This document shows positions 17,005-26,854 of a stretch of DNA of 64,000 nucleotides, piece after piece (positions within the stretch are counted from its first letter, which is position 1; every line of letters begins with the position of its first letter). Source of the stretch: DATIXJ01 sp035518715. GTDB lineage: Bacteria; Bacteroidota; Ignavibacteria; UBA10030; SZUA-254. The position numbers and the translations under genes are program-made. The stretch lies in the NCBI GenBank assembly GCA_035518715.1, contig DATIXJ010000043.1, positions 62,001 to 126,000 of the forward strand, given 5' to 3'. The notes under the pieces are model-generated. The model was not told the origin of the DNA. It was given only the letters and a program-made list of their open reading frames with translations, and ran no database searches.

Positions 17005-18606
17005 TCACTTCATCAGAATCATCGTCCGGACCTCCTGGAAGCTACCGCTCTCCATCCGGCAATAGTACGTCCCGCTCGGCAGTCCCGTACCGTCGAATAC
17101 CACGTCATGCTCGCCCGCCGGAAACACACCGTCGGCAAGAGAACGCACTTCCCTTCCGACCGAATCGTAGACTTTTACGCGGACATAATCCCCGGTCGTT
17201 GTGAACTGGATGTGCGTGGTCGGATTAAACGGATTCGGATAGTTCTGTGAGAGTGTTGTCGTCCAGGGAACATTCGTGGAGGGCTGTCCATTGGTGATCG
17301 GATATTTGGACGGCGTATTCGGTTGTATAAGAGGGAGTGTTTGAAATCCCTGCAGGAGCACAGTATTGAGCTCATGATCGGACACACCGAACCACTCTTT
17401 GAGAAGGGATGCATAGACCGAACGAAAATCAAACTGCATGGCAATATTATCGTTCACACCGGCATTGGCGGGGAGCACGGGGTTCGCTCCGACCACTCTG
17501 CCGTATACTCTTCGGCCGAAGACAAAAAGGGGAGCTGCGGTGCCGTGATCAGTACCAAGACTGGCATTCGACTTGATGCGCCGCCCGAATTCGGAAAAGG
17601 TCATTCCGACCACACGCTTTTCCGCACCGAGAAGGTGAAGATCATCGAGGAATGCCGCCATCGCAAGGGAAAGCTGGCCGAGAAGCTTCGCATGGACCCC
17701 GGTATCAGTCCCGCCGGTTGCACTTACCTGTGCGGAATGATTATCGAATCCGCCAAGGTTCACAACGTAGATTCTCGTCTTCAATCCTCCAGCGACGAGC
17801 TGTGCAACGATCTTGAGCTGATCGGCAAGAGGGTTTTGGCCCGCTGCCGGATAGAGAGATGAGAGGTTCGATGCTTTCGACGCCGCGTTCTTGATTGTGG
17901 ATGAATATGCCTGCGTCTGCTGAGCCACTTCGCGCAGAAACGTCAGCTCATGACCCGCGGGAGTATCCGGTGCAGTATCGATGCCGCCGCTGATAAGCTG
18001 ATAAAATGACGTCGGGCTTGTTAATGCCATTCCCATCGAGACAGAAGGTCCCTGCAGACCGCTGCTCACGACGGACCCGATCTGGATGGCAAGCGGATCG
18101 GGATCGACGGCACTCGGATAGCCGTTGGGATAATCGGGATATTCTGCATCAAGAAATCTCCCCAGCCATCCCGTATTCAGGACTGTCTCCGACCCGGAAG
18201 CGGTCAGCCAGATATCGGTCGCGCGAAAGTGAGAAAAATTCGGATTCGGATATCCCACGCTTTGAACAACTGCAAGCTGGTTATCGGCAAAGACCTGCTG
18301 CAGATTGGTCATCGCCGGGTGAAGTCCTGTCGCTGTGGTCAGGGGCAGAACTTTCGATTCGTCAATGGCAATGTTGGAACGGGCGTTCATGAGAGAAGGA
18401 TACTGATCAAGCGGGATCACCATGTTCAGCCCGTCGTTACCGCCGTTCAGCTGGATGAGGACGAGAACATGGTCGGTTTCCTTTGCTGCACCGATCAATG
18501 CATCCAGGATGGGGGTATGCCCGTAGGCGCGCAGCGGAAAGCCGCCTAGAAGAAACGGTACGGTCGAAACCGGAACAGTCATCCTGACAAAATCTCTTCG
18601 GTTCAT
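17005..18606 (-). CDS. DUF1501 protein with T9SS sorting domain
   Basis: A 533-aa exported protein. The N-terminus carries a twin-arginine-like signal (NRRDFVRM, then VSTVPFLLGGFPLRAYG). Residues about 40-430 are the DUF1501 domain, of the alkaline-phosphatase/sulfatase-like fold, with LVLIQLNGGNDGLNMVIPL near the start, NLGGFDNH in the middle and FSEFGRRIKSN later. The C-terminus is a T9SS type A sorting domain (QNYPNPFNPTTHIQFTT to RTMILMK). It follows the DUF1800 gene by 13 bases and has an AAGG ribosome site. DUF1800/DUF1501 pairs are a widespread conserved couple of unknown substrate. The addition of a T9SS domain implies surface display. Confidence 0.92.
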   Translation of the reverse strand: MNRRDFVRMTVPVSTVPFLLGGFPLRAYGHTPILDALIGAAKETDHVLVLIQLNGGNDGLNMVIPLDQYPSLMNARSNIAIDESKVLPLTTATGLHPAMTNLQQVFADNQLAVVQSVGYPNPNFSHFRATDIWLTASGSETVLNTGWLGRFLDAEYPDYPNGYPSAVDPDPLAIQIGSVVSSGLQGPSVSMGMALTSPTSFYQLISGGIDTAPDTPAGHELTFLREVAQQTQAYSSTIKNAASKASNLSSLYPAAGQNPLADQLKIVAQLVAGGLKTRIYVVNLGGFDNHSAQVSATGGTDTGVHAKLLGQLSLAMAAFLDDLHLLGAEKRVVGMTFSEFGRRIKSNASLGTDHGTAAPLFVFGRRVYGRVVGANPVLPANAGVNDNIAMQFDFRSVYASLLKEWFGVSDHELNTVLLQGFQTLPLIQPNTPSKYPITNGQPSTNVPWTTTLSQNYPNPFNPTTHIQFTTTGDYVRVKVYDSVGREVRSLADGVFPAGEHDVVFDGTGLPSGTYYCRMESGSFQEVRTMILMK

Positions 18607-18619
18607 TTGTCGACCTTCA

Positions 18620-20332
18620 TCACATCAGTTGAAATTCCGCCATATCCATCATGAATGTCAAAAGCGCCTGAAGCTTGGACTGGACGGCTGCCTGCTTCGC
18701 ACTGTCAGTCGGGTTGTTTTGATAGTCGGTCCATTCCGCAGTCCATTCGTAATCCGGCAATCCCGGCAGGAGAATATCGTGGAGAAACTGAATCTGGTTC
18801 GCAGTAAGTGCGATCGGGAATAGCCGCTGTGCGAATTCACTGACGATGACGTTCGGATCGGACGGGTTGGAAACGGTGTTGACAAAGGCAATCGGATCGA
18901 CTGCAAGTGTGAATCCGCCGTTCTTGTACCCGGAGCCATTCAGTGTGTCGGTATACTGATTTCGCTTCGGGAGCGTATCCGAATTGATCCAGAGCTCATG
19001 AAATTCCGGCGACTGATAATATGCGGGCCATCCCGCGACATTCGGGGGATCCCCGGGATCAAGCTGCATGCCGGCTGCCTGCGTCCGAACATGATTCCAG
19101 TGATTGTACTGAGTGGCAAGAGCGCTCGACGAGGGAAACGCCATATTCATCTGCCGGCACATTCCCACGCTGAGATCGATGGGGTTCTTGATCACACAAC
19201 CCACATTGGCCGGATCAAAGAAATGCTGGCTTGCAAGCAATGTCTCCAGAACCGGCTTGACCTCATAATTATTGGAAATAAGAATCGATGCGAGCGGATC
19301 GATAATATTCGCTTCGATGACATCGTCAATAACGTAATACACAAACCACCGGTAGAATTTCCGGCAAATATACCGCGCGGTTTCTGTTTGTGCGAAGATC
19401 ATATCCAGCATGGCATTGATCTCCACGAGTCCGCCCGGATCCGAGCTTCCGGTAACCAGCGTATTTTGATAATCCGATGAGAATTGCTTGTTGGTTGTGT
19501 CGTGTCGGGAGAGCGTGAAGTACGAATTCAGGTTTGTCTGATCATCACGCCACCCTGTAAGCACTTTTGCCGCGGTTTGGACATCGGCTTCAGAATAGTA
19601 CGTATAGTTCCCTGGTGAAATCTCGGTCCCCTTTCCGATCGTGAAGAGCTCCTGGAGCTCACGGCCGTAATTTTCGTTCGGACTGGATTTCGTGTTGGTG
19701 TTGCCGTTGAGATACCGGAGCATTGCCGGGTCAATGGTCACAAGTCCCGCGAGCGTCCTGAAATTCCCGAGGGCATATTGCCTGAAGAGGGCATTCTGCA
19801 TATAGGAGAACCGCGCATCGCCCACGACCGCGGTCTCGCTTACAAAATGATTGTGCCAGAAGAGCGTCATCTTCTCAACCAGAGAAATTCCCTGGCTGAG
19901 CATTCGTCCAATCCACCACGACTTGAACGACGTTATGCGAGCGCCGTTCGGATTCGTTCCATCGGCATTCAGCTTCGCCGCCGTTACCCACGTTTGACCG
20001 ATCGGCACCGTGGTATCCGATGAGCTGGTATTCAGCGGCGGGGCCGGCGCGGGTTGATCGGCAAGGAGCGTCGAGAGAATGCCGCTGATCGACATTCCCA
20101 AGAGGGTAGCAACATCGGTTTCCCTCGCACCGAACATCGTCCTTCGCAGGAGATGCGCGATCTGATCATGCGTCGGGACCGTTGCAAGCGGATCCAGACC
20201 TGAAGAAGTGTGGGGAATACGTGGAAGAGTCTTGTTGGCAAACTGACTGACGGCAGAGGTGCCGGCATCGTGGGAATCGTCGACCGAAGAAACAAACTCT
20301 GCAGGCGAGGTAATGAACGATCGACGATCCAT
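18620..20332 (-). CDS. DUF1800 domain protein
   Basis: A 570-aa protein of the DUF1800 family, which almost always precedes a DUF1501 gene, as here (13-base gap to the next gene). It begins MDRRSFI, an RRxF pattern without a strong hydrophobic stretch. Family landmarks are HDQIAHLLRRTMFGA (about 54-68), MTLFWHNHFVSE (about 157-168), NENYGRELQELFTIG (about 218-232) and VAGWPAYYQSPEF near 430. In other bacteria such pairs have been discussed as envelope proteins, but no enzyme activity is established that I can name. A good TTGACA promoter lies upstream at 20397-20424. Unlike its partner it has no T9SS tail. Confidence 0.92.
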   Translation of the reverse strand: MDRRSFITSPAEFVSSVDDSHDAGTSAVSQFANKTLPRIPHTSSGLDPLATVPTHDQIAHLLRRTMFGARETDVATLLGMSISGILSTLLADQPAPAPPLNTSSSDTTVPIGQTWVTAAKLNADGTNPNGARITSFKSWWIGRMLSQGISLVEKMTLFWHNHFVSETAVVGDARFSYMQNALFRQYALGNFRTLAGLVTIDPAMLRYLNGNTNTKSSPNENYGRELQELFTIGKGTEISPGNYTYYSEADVQTAAKVLTGWRDDQTNLNSYFTLSRHDTTNKQFSSDYQNTLVTGSSDPGGLVEINAMLDMIFAQTETARYICRKFYRWFVYYVIDDVIEANIIDPLASILISNNYEVKPVLETLLASQHFFDPANVGCVIKNPIDLSVGMCRQMNMAFPSSSALATQYNHWNHVRTQAAGMQLDPGDPPNVAGWPAYYQSPEFHELWINSDTLPKRNQYTDTLNGSGYKNGGFTLAVDPIAFVNTVSNPSDPNVIVSEFAQRLFPIALTANQIQFLHDILLPGLPDYEWTAEWTDYQNNPTDSAKQAAVQSKLQALLTFMMDMAEFQLM

Positions 20333-20396
20333 AAGAACAAATCCTTCTGATCAACAGCGTTCGTGAGAGGTACAGATCCCTGATGGGACTACTAAA

Positions 20397-20424
20397 AAAA
20401 TACACTATTTTAGACCATTGTCAA
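20397..20424 (-). promoter_or_regulatory. candidate promoter for the DUF1800-DUF1501 operon
   Basis: On the minus strand TTGACA (20424-20419), a 16-base spacer and TATTTT (20402-20397) form a good sigma-70-like promoter. It is about 65 bases upstream of the DUF1800 start, in the 248-base divergent gap (20333-20580). I see no gene or RNA in the rest of that gap. Confidence 0.55.
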
Positions 20425-20580
20425 GATGCCCATGATGCACTCTCATCCCTCATTTTTGGTACTCCGCATCAGAATCGCGGGATATCTTCTGAAAAGAAAT
20501 TAATGTCCTGCCTGTGCGTATCTTTCGGTGACGACGCGTATATTAGAACTCTCCCAAAGTCAAGATGACCTAATCCACGC

Positions 20581-22068
20581 ATGATGCCATCGACATCACT
20601 CAACGGAATCGATCAGTCCCGACGGCTGGTGACACTGCTCTTCATTGCAGCGGCTCTTGCGCTGAGGATGTATCATCTCGAAGCACAGAGCTTGTGGAAT
20701 GACGAGATGTTTTCTCTTGATGTCGCGCGGCAGTCACTTGCAGACATCCAGCCCGTTCTTGTCGCAAACTATCATCATCCTCCACTCTTTTTCTATTTGG
20801 CACACCTGAGCATCCAGTGGTTCGGTGCCACGGCTTGGGCGCTCCGTCTTCCTTCCGCCATCGCCGGAGCGTTAACTGTCGGCCTGGTTTTCTCTGCAAC
20901 AGATCAGATCAGCAGCAGGTTGAGCGGTCTTGCCGCAGGAGCATTCTGCCTACTCTCACCATTCCACCTGGCATACTCGCAAGAAGGAAGGCCGTACGCG
21001 CTTGCGGCACTCCTTGCGCTGCTGAGCTGCGTGTCATTTCTTTTTCTGCTGCGGGACGGTTCCATCGGACGGAAAGTCGGCTACGTGCTTTCCACGCTGG
21101 CTCTTCTCTACACACACCACTGGGGAATTTTTGTTCTCGCAACGCAGTGCCTCCTCGTCATTGCCTGGCACCGCAGGGAACTCTGGAAGCAGCTCAGGTA
21201 TTTTGAGCTTGTGGCAATCATTGTCATTCTCTACATCCCGGAGTTCCTTGCGCTCCGCCGGCAAACGCTGGAATCCGCCCCCATCCAGTGGTTCTGGTCT
21301 ACTCCGCCGAGCCCGCAGGAACTTTACCGTCTTGCCACTGCATTCTCGGGAACTTATTTCAACATGGCGTCGTCGGTGTTCGAACTGCCCGTTGTTCTTC
21401 AGATCCTTGCAGCCCTCGCGCTTATCTATCTGCTGACGCTCCCGTTGAGAGAATTCTGGAAGCACCGCGGAAGCCATCCGATTCATTTGATCACCCTTTG
21501 TCTCGGCGGAACGCTTCTGATCCCGTTCGTGATCTCCTTCATCAAACCGGAGATCTTCCTCTGGTACCGTTACACCGTGATTGTTTTCCCGCTCCTCTGC
21601 GTTACGATCGGCGGCGCGCTGCATGCAAGCAGGATGGGGCGGAATACGATCGTGGCAGCGGTCTGCATCGGGATTGCGCTGGTCGCTGGCATCATCGGCG
21701 ATAGTACCTATTATTCGTGGGAGAAATCCAATGCAAAGGAAGTCGCGGCATTTGTGGAGCAGGTTACGAATGACGGGGTACCGGTGGTCATCAGACCGAA
21801 GGAGTTTGCGCCGCTTCTGAACTACTATTATAAAGGGAAGGCCACGCAATACGACGAGGCGTATCTCGAATCCCCTCTGGGGAAAATTGTGGATACGATA
21901 CCGACGTTCGCGTACGTTTCACTTGATGTGCCCAATCTCATCCGGAACTATATGAACGGGCATTTTGTAAAGTTGAACGAACGGCATTTTCCGGGAAAGG
22001 CGCACATGGGAATTCTCGTTGATGTCTACAAACAGCCACCCGACACGGATTCCACACAGAGTGAATAA
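20581..22068 (+). CDS. GT-C family glycosyltransferase (GT39/ArnT-like), membrane protein
   Basis: A 495-aa polytopic membrane protein with about ten hydrophobic segments. It resembles the dolichyl/polyprenyl-phosphate-sugar:protein mannosyltransferase and ArnT families, which move a sugar from a lipid carrier to protein or lipid on the outer face of the inner membrane. The GT-C signature acidic pair is present in the first outer loop: LWNDEMFSLD with Asp41 and Glu42. The tail (about 390-480) is a soluble periplasmic part. A second in-frame ATG at 20584 is equally possible. The gene is convergent with mfd (7-base gap). Donor and acceptor are unknown. Confidence 0.85.
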   Translation: MMPSTSLNGIDQSRRLVTLLFIAAALALRMYHLEAQSLWNDEMFSLDVARQSLADIQPVLVANYHHPPLFFYLAHLSIQWFGATAWALRLPSAIAGALTVGLVFSATDQISSRLSGLAAGAFCLLSPFHLAYSQEGRPYALAALLALLSCVSFLFLLRDGSIGRKVGYVLSTLALLYTHHWGIFVLATQCLLVIAWHRRELWKQLRYFELVAIIVILYIPEFLALRRQTLESAPIQWFWSTPPSPQELYRLATAFSGTYFNMASSVFELPVVLQILAALALIYLLTLPLREFWKHRGSHPIHLITLCLGGTLLIPFVISFIKPEIFLWYRYTVIVFPLLCVTIGGALHASRMGRNTIVAAVCIGIALVAGIIGDSTYYSWEKSNAKEVAAFVEQVTNDGVPVVIRPKEFAPLLNYYYKGKATQYDEAYLESPLGKIVDTIPTFAYVSLDVPNLIRNYMNGHFVKLNERHFPGKAHMGILVDVYKQPPDTDSTQSE

Positions 22069-22075
22069 CCCGCTC

Positions 22076-25000
22076 TCAGGTCATCCACCCGCGGAGCCGC
22101 CCGACAATTTCCTTTGCCCGCGTGATACGATCTGCAGGACGCGCTGCGGTTGAAAGATCCATCCGCAGAATGAGTGCGCCGTTCTCTTCCTTCAGCCGGA
22201 AGCCCTGACCGCTTCCAGTTGTCAGCTTCCCCATCAATTTTTGAAAAGGTGACTCTGCCGCATCGGGTTCTCCATAGAACTCGAGCTTTCCCTGTTCGGG
22301 GAGTGTGATATTCAGATGCTCCTTATGGAGCGAAAGCTTCGGGAAGCCGGCATACGATGCAAGAAGCCGGAGTGAAACGAGGGAAAGCAGGTGATCAACC
22401 TCTTCCGGGAACTCTCCGAAGCGATCGATGAGCTCTGCACGGATCTCCAGGAGCTCTTCTTCAGTTGAAACTCTGTACAGCCGGCGGTAAATATCAAGCC
22501 GTTCCGAATCCGACTCAATATAGATATCCGGTATCAGTGCATCGACATCGGCGTCGATAGCGGATTCCGTCATCATCTTCATGGATTCCGGGGCAGAGAG
22601 ATTCTGAGCCGACATGGAACGATTCAATTCCGGAGGGGTTCCGCGGAATTCCTCCTTTCTCAGCTCTTCGACCGCCTCACGGACAATCCGCTCGTACATT
22701 TCAAAACCCATCTCCATAATGAATCCCGATTGTTCCGCGCCGAGAAGATTTCCGGCTCCGCGGATTTCCAGATCACGCATCGCCAGATTGAACCCCGATC
22801 CGAGCTCGGTGAATTCCTCGATCGCCTGGAGCCGCCGCAGCGTTGACTTTGGGATCGCCTGGAGCGGAGGAGTGAGGAGATAGGCATACGCCTGGATGTT
22901 CGAGCGTCCCACACGTCCGCGCAGCTGGTAAAGCTCCGCCAGGCCGAATCGGTCTGCCCGGTTGATCACGATCGTGTTGACGCTCGGAATATCCACCCCC
23001 GATTCGATAATCTTCGTGCAGACCAGAACATCGTACTTCCGCTCGAGAAAATCGATCATCACGGCTTCGAGCTCATGCCCGGCCATCTGGCCATGGGCAA
23101 CATGCACCCGCGCTTCCGGGATATGCGTTCGCACCTGCTCTGCAATCGCATCGATGTTGTTCACGCGATCATGCACCACATAGACCTGGCCGCCTCGGTG
23201 CAGCTCCCGCAGTATCGCCTCACGGATGACGTTCCAGTGCCTGCCCAGCCCGTCGCCGGGAATGATTTCCGTGAGAATGGGCAGCCGGTTTCTCGGCGGT
23301 GTGGTGATCAAAGAGAGATCCCGTGCACCGATGAGTGAAAAATGGAGCGTGCGCGGAATCGGGGTCGCTGTCAGCGCCAGCGTATCTACATTTGCGCGAA
23401 GCCGGCGCAGCTTTTCCTTTGCCGAGACGCCGAATCGATGCTCTTCATCCACAATCAGGAGTCCGAGATCCTTAAACTCGATATCCTTCGAGAGAAGCCG
23501 GTGCGTTCCGATAAGAATGTCAACCCCCCCTTGTGCAACCTGCCCGATAATTTTCTTCTGATCTTTTGGATTACGGAACCGGGTGAGATGCTCGATCCGT
23601 GTTGTGTACCGTGAAAGCCGATCCTGAAAAGTGTTGTAGTGCTGGATCGCCAGAATTGTCGTGGGAACGAGAAGCGCAACCTGTTTGCCGTTCATCACCG
23701 CCTTGAATGCCGCACGCACGGCAACTTCGGTTTTCCCGAAGCCCACGTCACCGCAGATCAGCCTGTCCATGGGCGATGAGCTCTCCATGTCGTTCTTGAC
23801 ATCGATTGTCGCCGTCGCCTGATCGACGGTATCTTCATACATAAATGAAGCTTCCAGCTCTTTCTGCCAGTGAGTATCCGGCGAAAATGCAAACCCCGGC
23901 TCCATTTTCCTTCGGGCATAGAGCCCGATAATTTCCCGTGCGATATCCTTGATCCTCTTCTTCGCACGTTCCTTCATCCTGTTCCAGTCAGCCGTCCCTA
24001 ACTTGCTGAGTGCAGGTATATGGCCTTCCTGTGAAGAGAATTTCTGGACGCGGTTGATCGAGTTGAGATTGACGTACAGGACATCGTTTTCGAGAAAGTG
24101 GAGCTTCATCACTTCCTGTTCGATACCACCGACCCGGATTTTCGACAATCCGGCGAATGTCCCGATACCGTGATCGATATGGACGACGTAATCCCCGCGC
24201 TTCAGCTGCTGCAGCTCCTTCTGAGAGAATCCTCTGAAGCGCCGGCGTTTCGCCAGCGCGCGGCGTTTCAGCCGATTGAAGATCTCATGCTCGGTAAAGA
24301 GCGCGACGGCAACGCGTGTGGAGATGAACCCCTCATGAAGTGACTCGTTCAGAAACTGCGGCTTCGCGGAAGCGTCCGGCCGGTCCGAAGGTGAACCGAT
24401 CTTCGGGGAGGTTAACACATCTTCCATGAGTTCTTCCAGGCGGCGTGATTCAGCCGGTGAATCGGAGGTCAGAAAAATTTTATATCCCGATTTCGCGAGC
24501 TCGCTGATTTTTCTTGTCAGTGCATTGACGCTCCCGTTAAACGACGGCTGGGAGAGCGCGCCGAAATCCAGAATTTCCAGCGAGGGAGTCGATGCAGATT
24601 CCGATTCGGCGGTCCGGAAGCCGGAATGCGCAAGCGCTGGAAACCGGCGGATCCTTTCCTGGATCTCTTCGTACGTGAGTGTGTTCCGTGCACCTTCCGC
24701 GATCATCTCCTGCAGTTCTTTTTCGATCAGCGCCGGTTCATCTAACAGGATGATCGTATCATTTTTGAGATAATCAAACAATGAACCGCTGAAATCCTTC
24801 CGGGTACTCCTCTCCTCTTCACTGTTGTCGCCTTCCCCGAAAAGCGATGGCACAAGACTGGCCGACTGCAATTGCCGTATCGAGCGCTGGGAAAGAACAT
24901 CAAATTCCCTTATCGATTCGACGCGATTGCCGAAAAATTCAAGACGAACAGGATTCTCGCCGACAAACGGGAAGACATCGATGATGCCGCCGCGAACAGC

Positions 25001-25531
25001 AAAGTCACCGAACCCCTCTACAAAATTCTTGTGGCTGAATCCAAATCCCTCCAGCCGACCGGTAAGGTGTTGGAAATCTTCGTCCTTTCCGACCGTTATC
25101 TCGATGATTCTTGTGCGGAAGTTCTGGGGAAGGGGAACCCGTTCGGCGACAGCAACGGGGGAAGTCACCACCAGGAGCGGCTGACCGCCGGTGAGCGCCT
25201 TGAGCGTTTCGATCTGACCGACCGATGATGTGAGATCGAGCTCCTGAGAATCATGAACCGGCCTCGCGGCAAACAGTCGGACAGATGCATCGCCAAGAAG
25301 AACAGCGCAGTCGTCACGGCGCTTTTCGGCGCGGTCTTCATCCGAACAGAGAAGAAGTACCTGACGATCCGCATGACGAAAGAGATCCTCGGCAACAAAC
25401 GCCATCAGAGATCCGGCGATGTTCCGGAGCTCGATGCGGGCACCGCGTCCAATCGAAGGAGTTAACATCCGAAGTCGTCCGAACTCCTGCGAATTGCCCA
25501 GTTGTTTTCTTATCGCATCAAACATGTTCAT
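22076..25531 (-). CDS. mfd: transcription-repair coupling factor Mfd
   Basis: An ATP-dependent DNA translocase that removes stalled RNA polymerase and recruits UvrAB nucleotide-excision repair. Length is about 1151 aa, normal for Mfd. Domains in order: UvrB-homology module (about 1-330), the CarD-like RNA-polymerase-interacting domain (LKRGDYVVHIDHGIGTFAGL, about 440-500), helicase lobes with Walker A GDVGFGKTE (about 592-600) and DEEHRFG (about 693), the relay region QLRGRVGRSN, and the TRCF C-terminal domain (about 985-1090). I prefer ATG at 25531; a GTG at 25555 and an ATG at 25525 are also in frame, and none has a good ribosome site. It is divergent from arfB. Confidence 0.97.
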   Translation of the reverse strand: MNMFDAIRKQLGNSQEFGRLRMLTPSIGRGARIELRNIAGSLMAFVAEDLFRHADRQVLLLCSDEDRAEKRRDDCAVLLGDASVRLFAARPVHDSQELDLTSSVGQIETLKALTGGQPLLVVTSPVAVAERVPLPQNFRTRIIEITVGKDEDFQHLTGRLEGFGFSHKNFVEGFGDFAVRGGIIDVFPFVGENPVRLEFFGNRVESIREFDVLSQRSIRQLQSASLVPSLFGEGDNSEEERSTRKDFSGSLFDYLKNDTIILLDEPALIEKELQEMIAEGARNTLTYEEIQERIRRFPALAHSGFRTAESESASTPSLEILDFGALSQPSFNGSVNALTRKISELAKSGYKIFLTSDSPAESRRLEELMEDVLTSPKIGSPSDRPDASAKPQFLNESLHEGFISTRVAVALFTEHEIFNRLKRRALAKRRRFRGFSQKELQQLKRGDYVVHIDHGIGTFAGLSKIRVGGIEQEVMKLHFLENDVLYVNLNSINRVQKFSSQEGHIPALSKLGTADWNRMKERAKKRIKDIAREIIGLYARRKMEPGFAFSPDTHWQKELEASFMYEDTVDQATATIDVKNDMESSSPMDRLICGDVGFGKTEVAVRAAFKAVMNGKQVALLVPTTILAIQHYNTFQDRLSRYTTRIEHLTRFRNPKDQKKIIGQVAQGGVDILIGTHRLLSKDIEFKDLGLLIVDEEHRFGVSAKEKLRRLRANVDTLALTATPIPRTLHFSLIGARDLSLITTPPRNRLPILTEIIPGDGLGRHWNVIREAILRELHRGGQVYVVHDRVNNIDAIAEQVRTHIPEARVHVAHGQMAGHELEAVMIDFLERKYDVLVCTKIIESGVDIPSVNTIVINRADRFGLAELYQLRGRVGRSNIQAYAYLLTPPLQAIPKSTLRRLQAIEEFTELGSGFNLAMRDLEIRGAGNLLGAEQSGFIMEMGFEMYERIVREAVEELRKEEFRGTPPELNRSMSAQNLSAPESMKMMTESAIDADVDALIPDIYIESDSERLDIYRRLYRVSTEEELLEIRAELIDRFGEFPEEVDHLLSLVSLRLLASYAGFPKLSLHKEHLNITLPEQGKLEFYGEPDAAESPFQKLMGKLTTGSGQGFRLKEENGALILRMDLSTAARPADRITRAKEIVGRLRGWMT

Positions 25532-25634
25532 TTGAACCGGTTGAAAACAGTTCACCCCTACACGCCACCAGGAGGTGGAATGTAAGGGCTTGCTACTCTG
25601 AGAATCTACAAAATCAATGAAGGAGAATCAAGAA

Positions 25635-26126
25635 ATGTTGAGGATCGGGAAGAGAATTGATCTGATTTCAAATATTCAAAACTTTTTGTACGTTGAAGGG
25701 ATGAGAACGGTATTGGATATTACTGACGGCTGCCGGATTCCGTTGTACGAATTAGAATTCCGGTATGCGCGGAGCGGCGGAAAGGGAGGGCAGAATGTCA
25801 ATAAGGTTGAGACAAGAGTCGAGCTTTTTTTTGATGTAAGAAACTCTACCGCGTTGACAAATGAGCAGCGAGCGCGGCTCCTCGGTGCTGCGAGAGGCCG
25901 CATCGACAAGGACGGCGTGCTGAGGATCGTGGCCCAGCAATCCCGCAGCCAGTGGCAGAACCGTCAGGAAGCCATCCAACGGTTCATGGAAATAGTTGAA
26001 AAAGCTCTTCGCCCAAGGAAAAAAAGGATCGCCACGAAGGCATCTGGAGCAGCTAAGGAGAAACGGCTCAGGAAGAAAAAACGCGCGGGCGAGATCAAAC
26101 GCCTACGCGGAAGAGTCAGAGACTAA
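25635..26126 (+). CDS. arfB: ribosome-rescue peptidyl-tRNA hydrolase ArfB (YaeJ-type)
   Basis: A small release-factor-like protein that hydrolyses peptidyl-tRNA on stalled ribosomes lacking a stop codon. The catalytic GGQ motif is in RSGGKGGQNVNKVETRVEL, and the C-terminus is the expected basic tail (RPRKKRIATKASGAAKEKRLRKKKRAGEIK is split here by position: about 125-155), which enters the empty mRNA channel. The ATG at 25635 (163 aa) follows a strong AAGGAG with 9-base spacing, so it is preferred over the in-frame ATG at 25617. Family members often start near the later ATG at 25701, so the first 22 residues are an extension. It is divergent from mfd. Confidence 0.93.
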   Translation: MLRIGKRIDLISNIQNFLYVEGMRTVLDITDGCRIPLYELEFRYARSGGKGGQNVNKVETRVELFFDVRNSTALTNEQRARLLGAARGRIDKDGVLRIVAQQSRSQWQNRQEAIQRFMEIVEKALRPRKKRIATKASGAAKEKRLRKKKRAGEIKRLRGRVRD

Positions 26127-26206
26127 CCGCCCTCCCGAATGGAAAATCCTCCCGCATAGCGCAACAGCATATCCGTATTACTCAGCTCAGGCCGAACCCA
26201 GACCCC

Positions 26207-26800
26207 CTACTTCTTTCTGGTGTATTCGAGGATCATCGTCTTCATGTCACTTCCGCCGATGGAGAGATCATCAATCTCGAAGGTGAATTTATCATTGTCG
26301 ACGATACGCGTGATGTAGGCAAGGTTCTTGTCGTACTCGCCCGTCGTCGGATCATCCCCTTTCCCATAACAAGTCAGGACTTTCCCGGATTTGTCGAAAT
26401 TCCCGTCGGCGGTCGACATAACGGTCCCCATGTCGTCGATCCAGAAAAGTGTATACTTCTTCCTGTCGTTATCGTAACCGTTGATCCCCATGCCGTGCAT
26501 CGTTTTCCCCATCACCTCGCTCTGATACTGTTCCATCACGAACCTCCCGCCCAGAATGGATGTGAATTCTGCTGTCCCGTTCGTGACGGTCGGAGGTTGA
26601 TCCGGACCTGCAAGCCATACCGATGTCTTCACGTTCCAGGAGCCCACATACATTGCGAGTTTCTCGTGAGCCGGTCCGGGAGCGGCGGCCTGTTCCATTT
26701 TCTTCATCATTTCGTCAATACCCGGCGCGGCATTTTTGTCCTGGGCAAGGACAGCAAGGGAAAAGAGTGCAAGAAGAACGCCGAAGAATGCAATTCTCAT
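26207..26800 (-). CDS. DUF1579 family secreted protein
   Basis: A 197-aa protein with a signal peptide (residues 1-19, RIAFFGVLLALFSLAVLAQ). The mature part matches the DUF1579 pattern: LAMYVGSWNVKTSVWLAG (about 47-64), GGRFVMEQYQSEVMGK (about 88-103) and GINGYDNDRKKYTLFWIDDMG. These are lipocalin-like beta-barrels of unknown ligand. Residues 28-42 are Met- and Lys-rich (DEMMKKMEQAA). It lies 54 bases after thyX in the same direction and is convergent with arfB. Family assignment is good; function is not known. Confidence 0.85.
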   Translation of the reverse strand: MRIAFFGVLLALFSLAVLAQDKNAAPGIDEMMKKMEQAAAPGPAHEKLAMYVGSWNVKTSVWLAGPDQPPTVTNGTAEFTSILGGRFVMEQYQSEVMGKTMHGMGINGYDNDRKKYTLFWIDDMGTVMSTADGNFDKSGKVLTCYGKGDDPTTGEYDKNLAYITRIVDNDKFTFEIDDLSIGGSDMKTMILEYTRKK

Positions 26801-26854
26801 ACGAGATGGTCCTTACTAAAAAAACCGCGGGTTACACTTGTGTGATGTGCTGAT

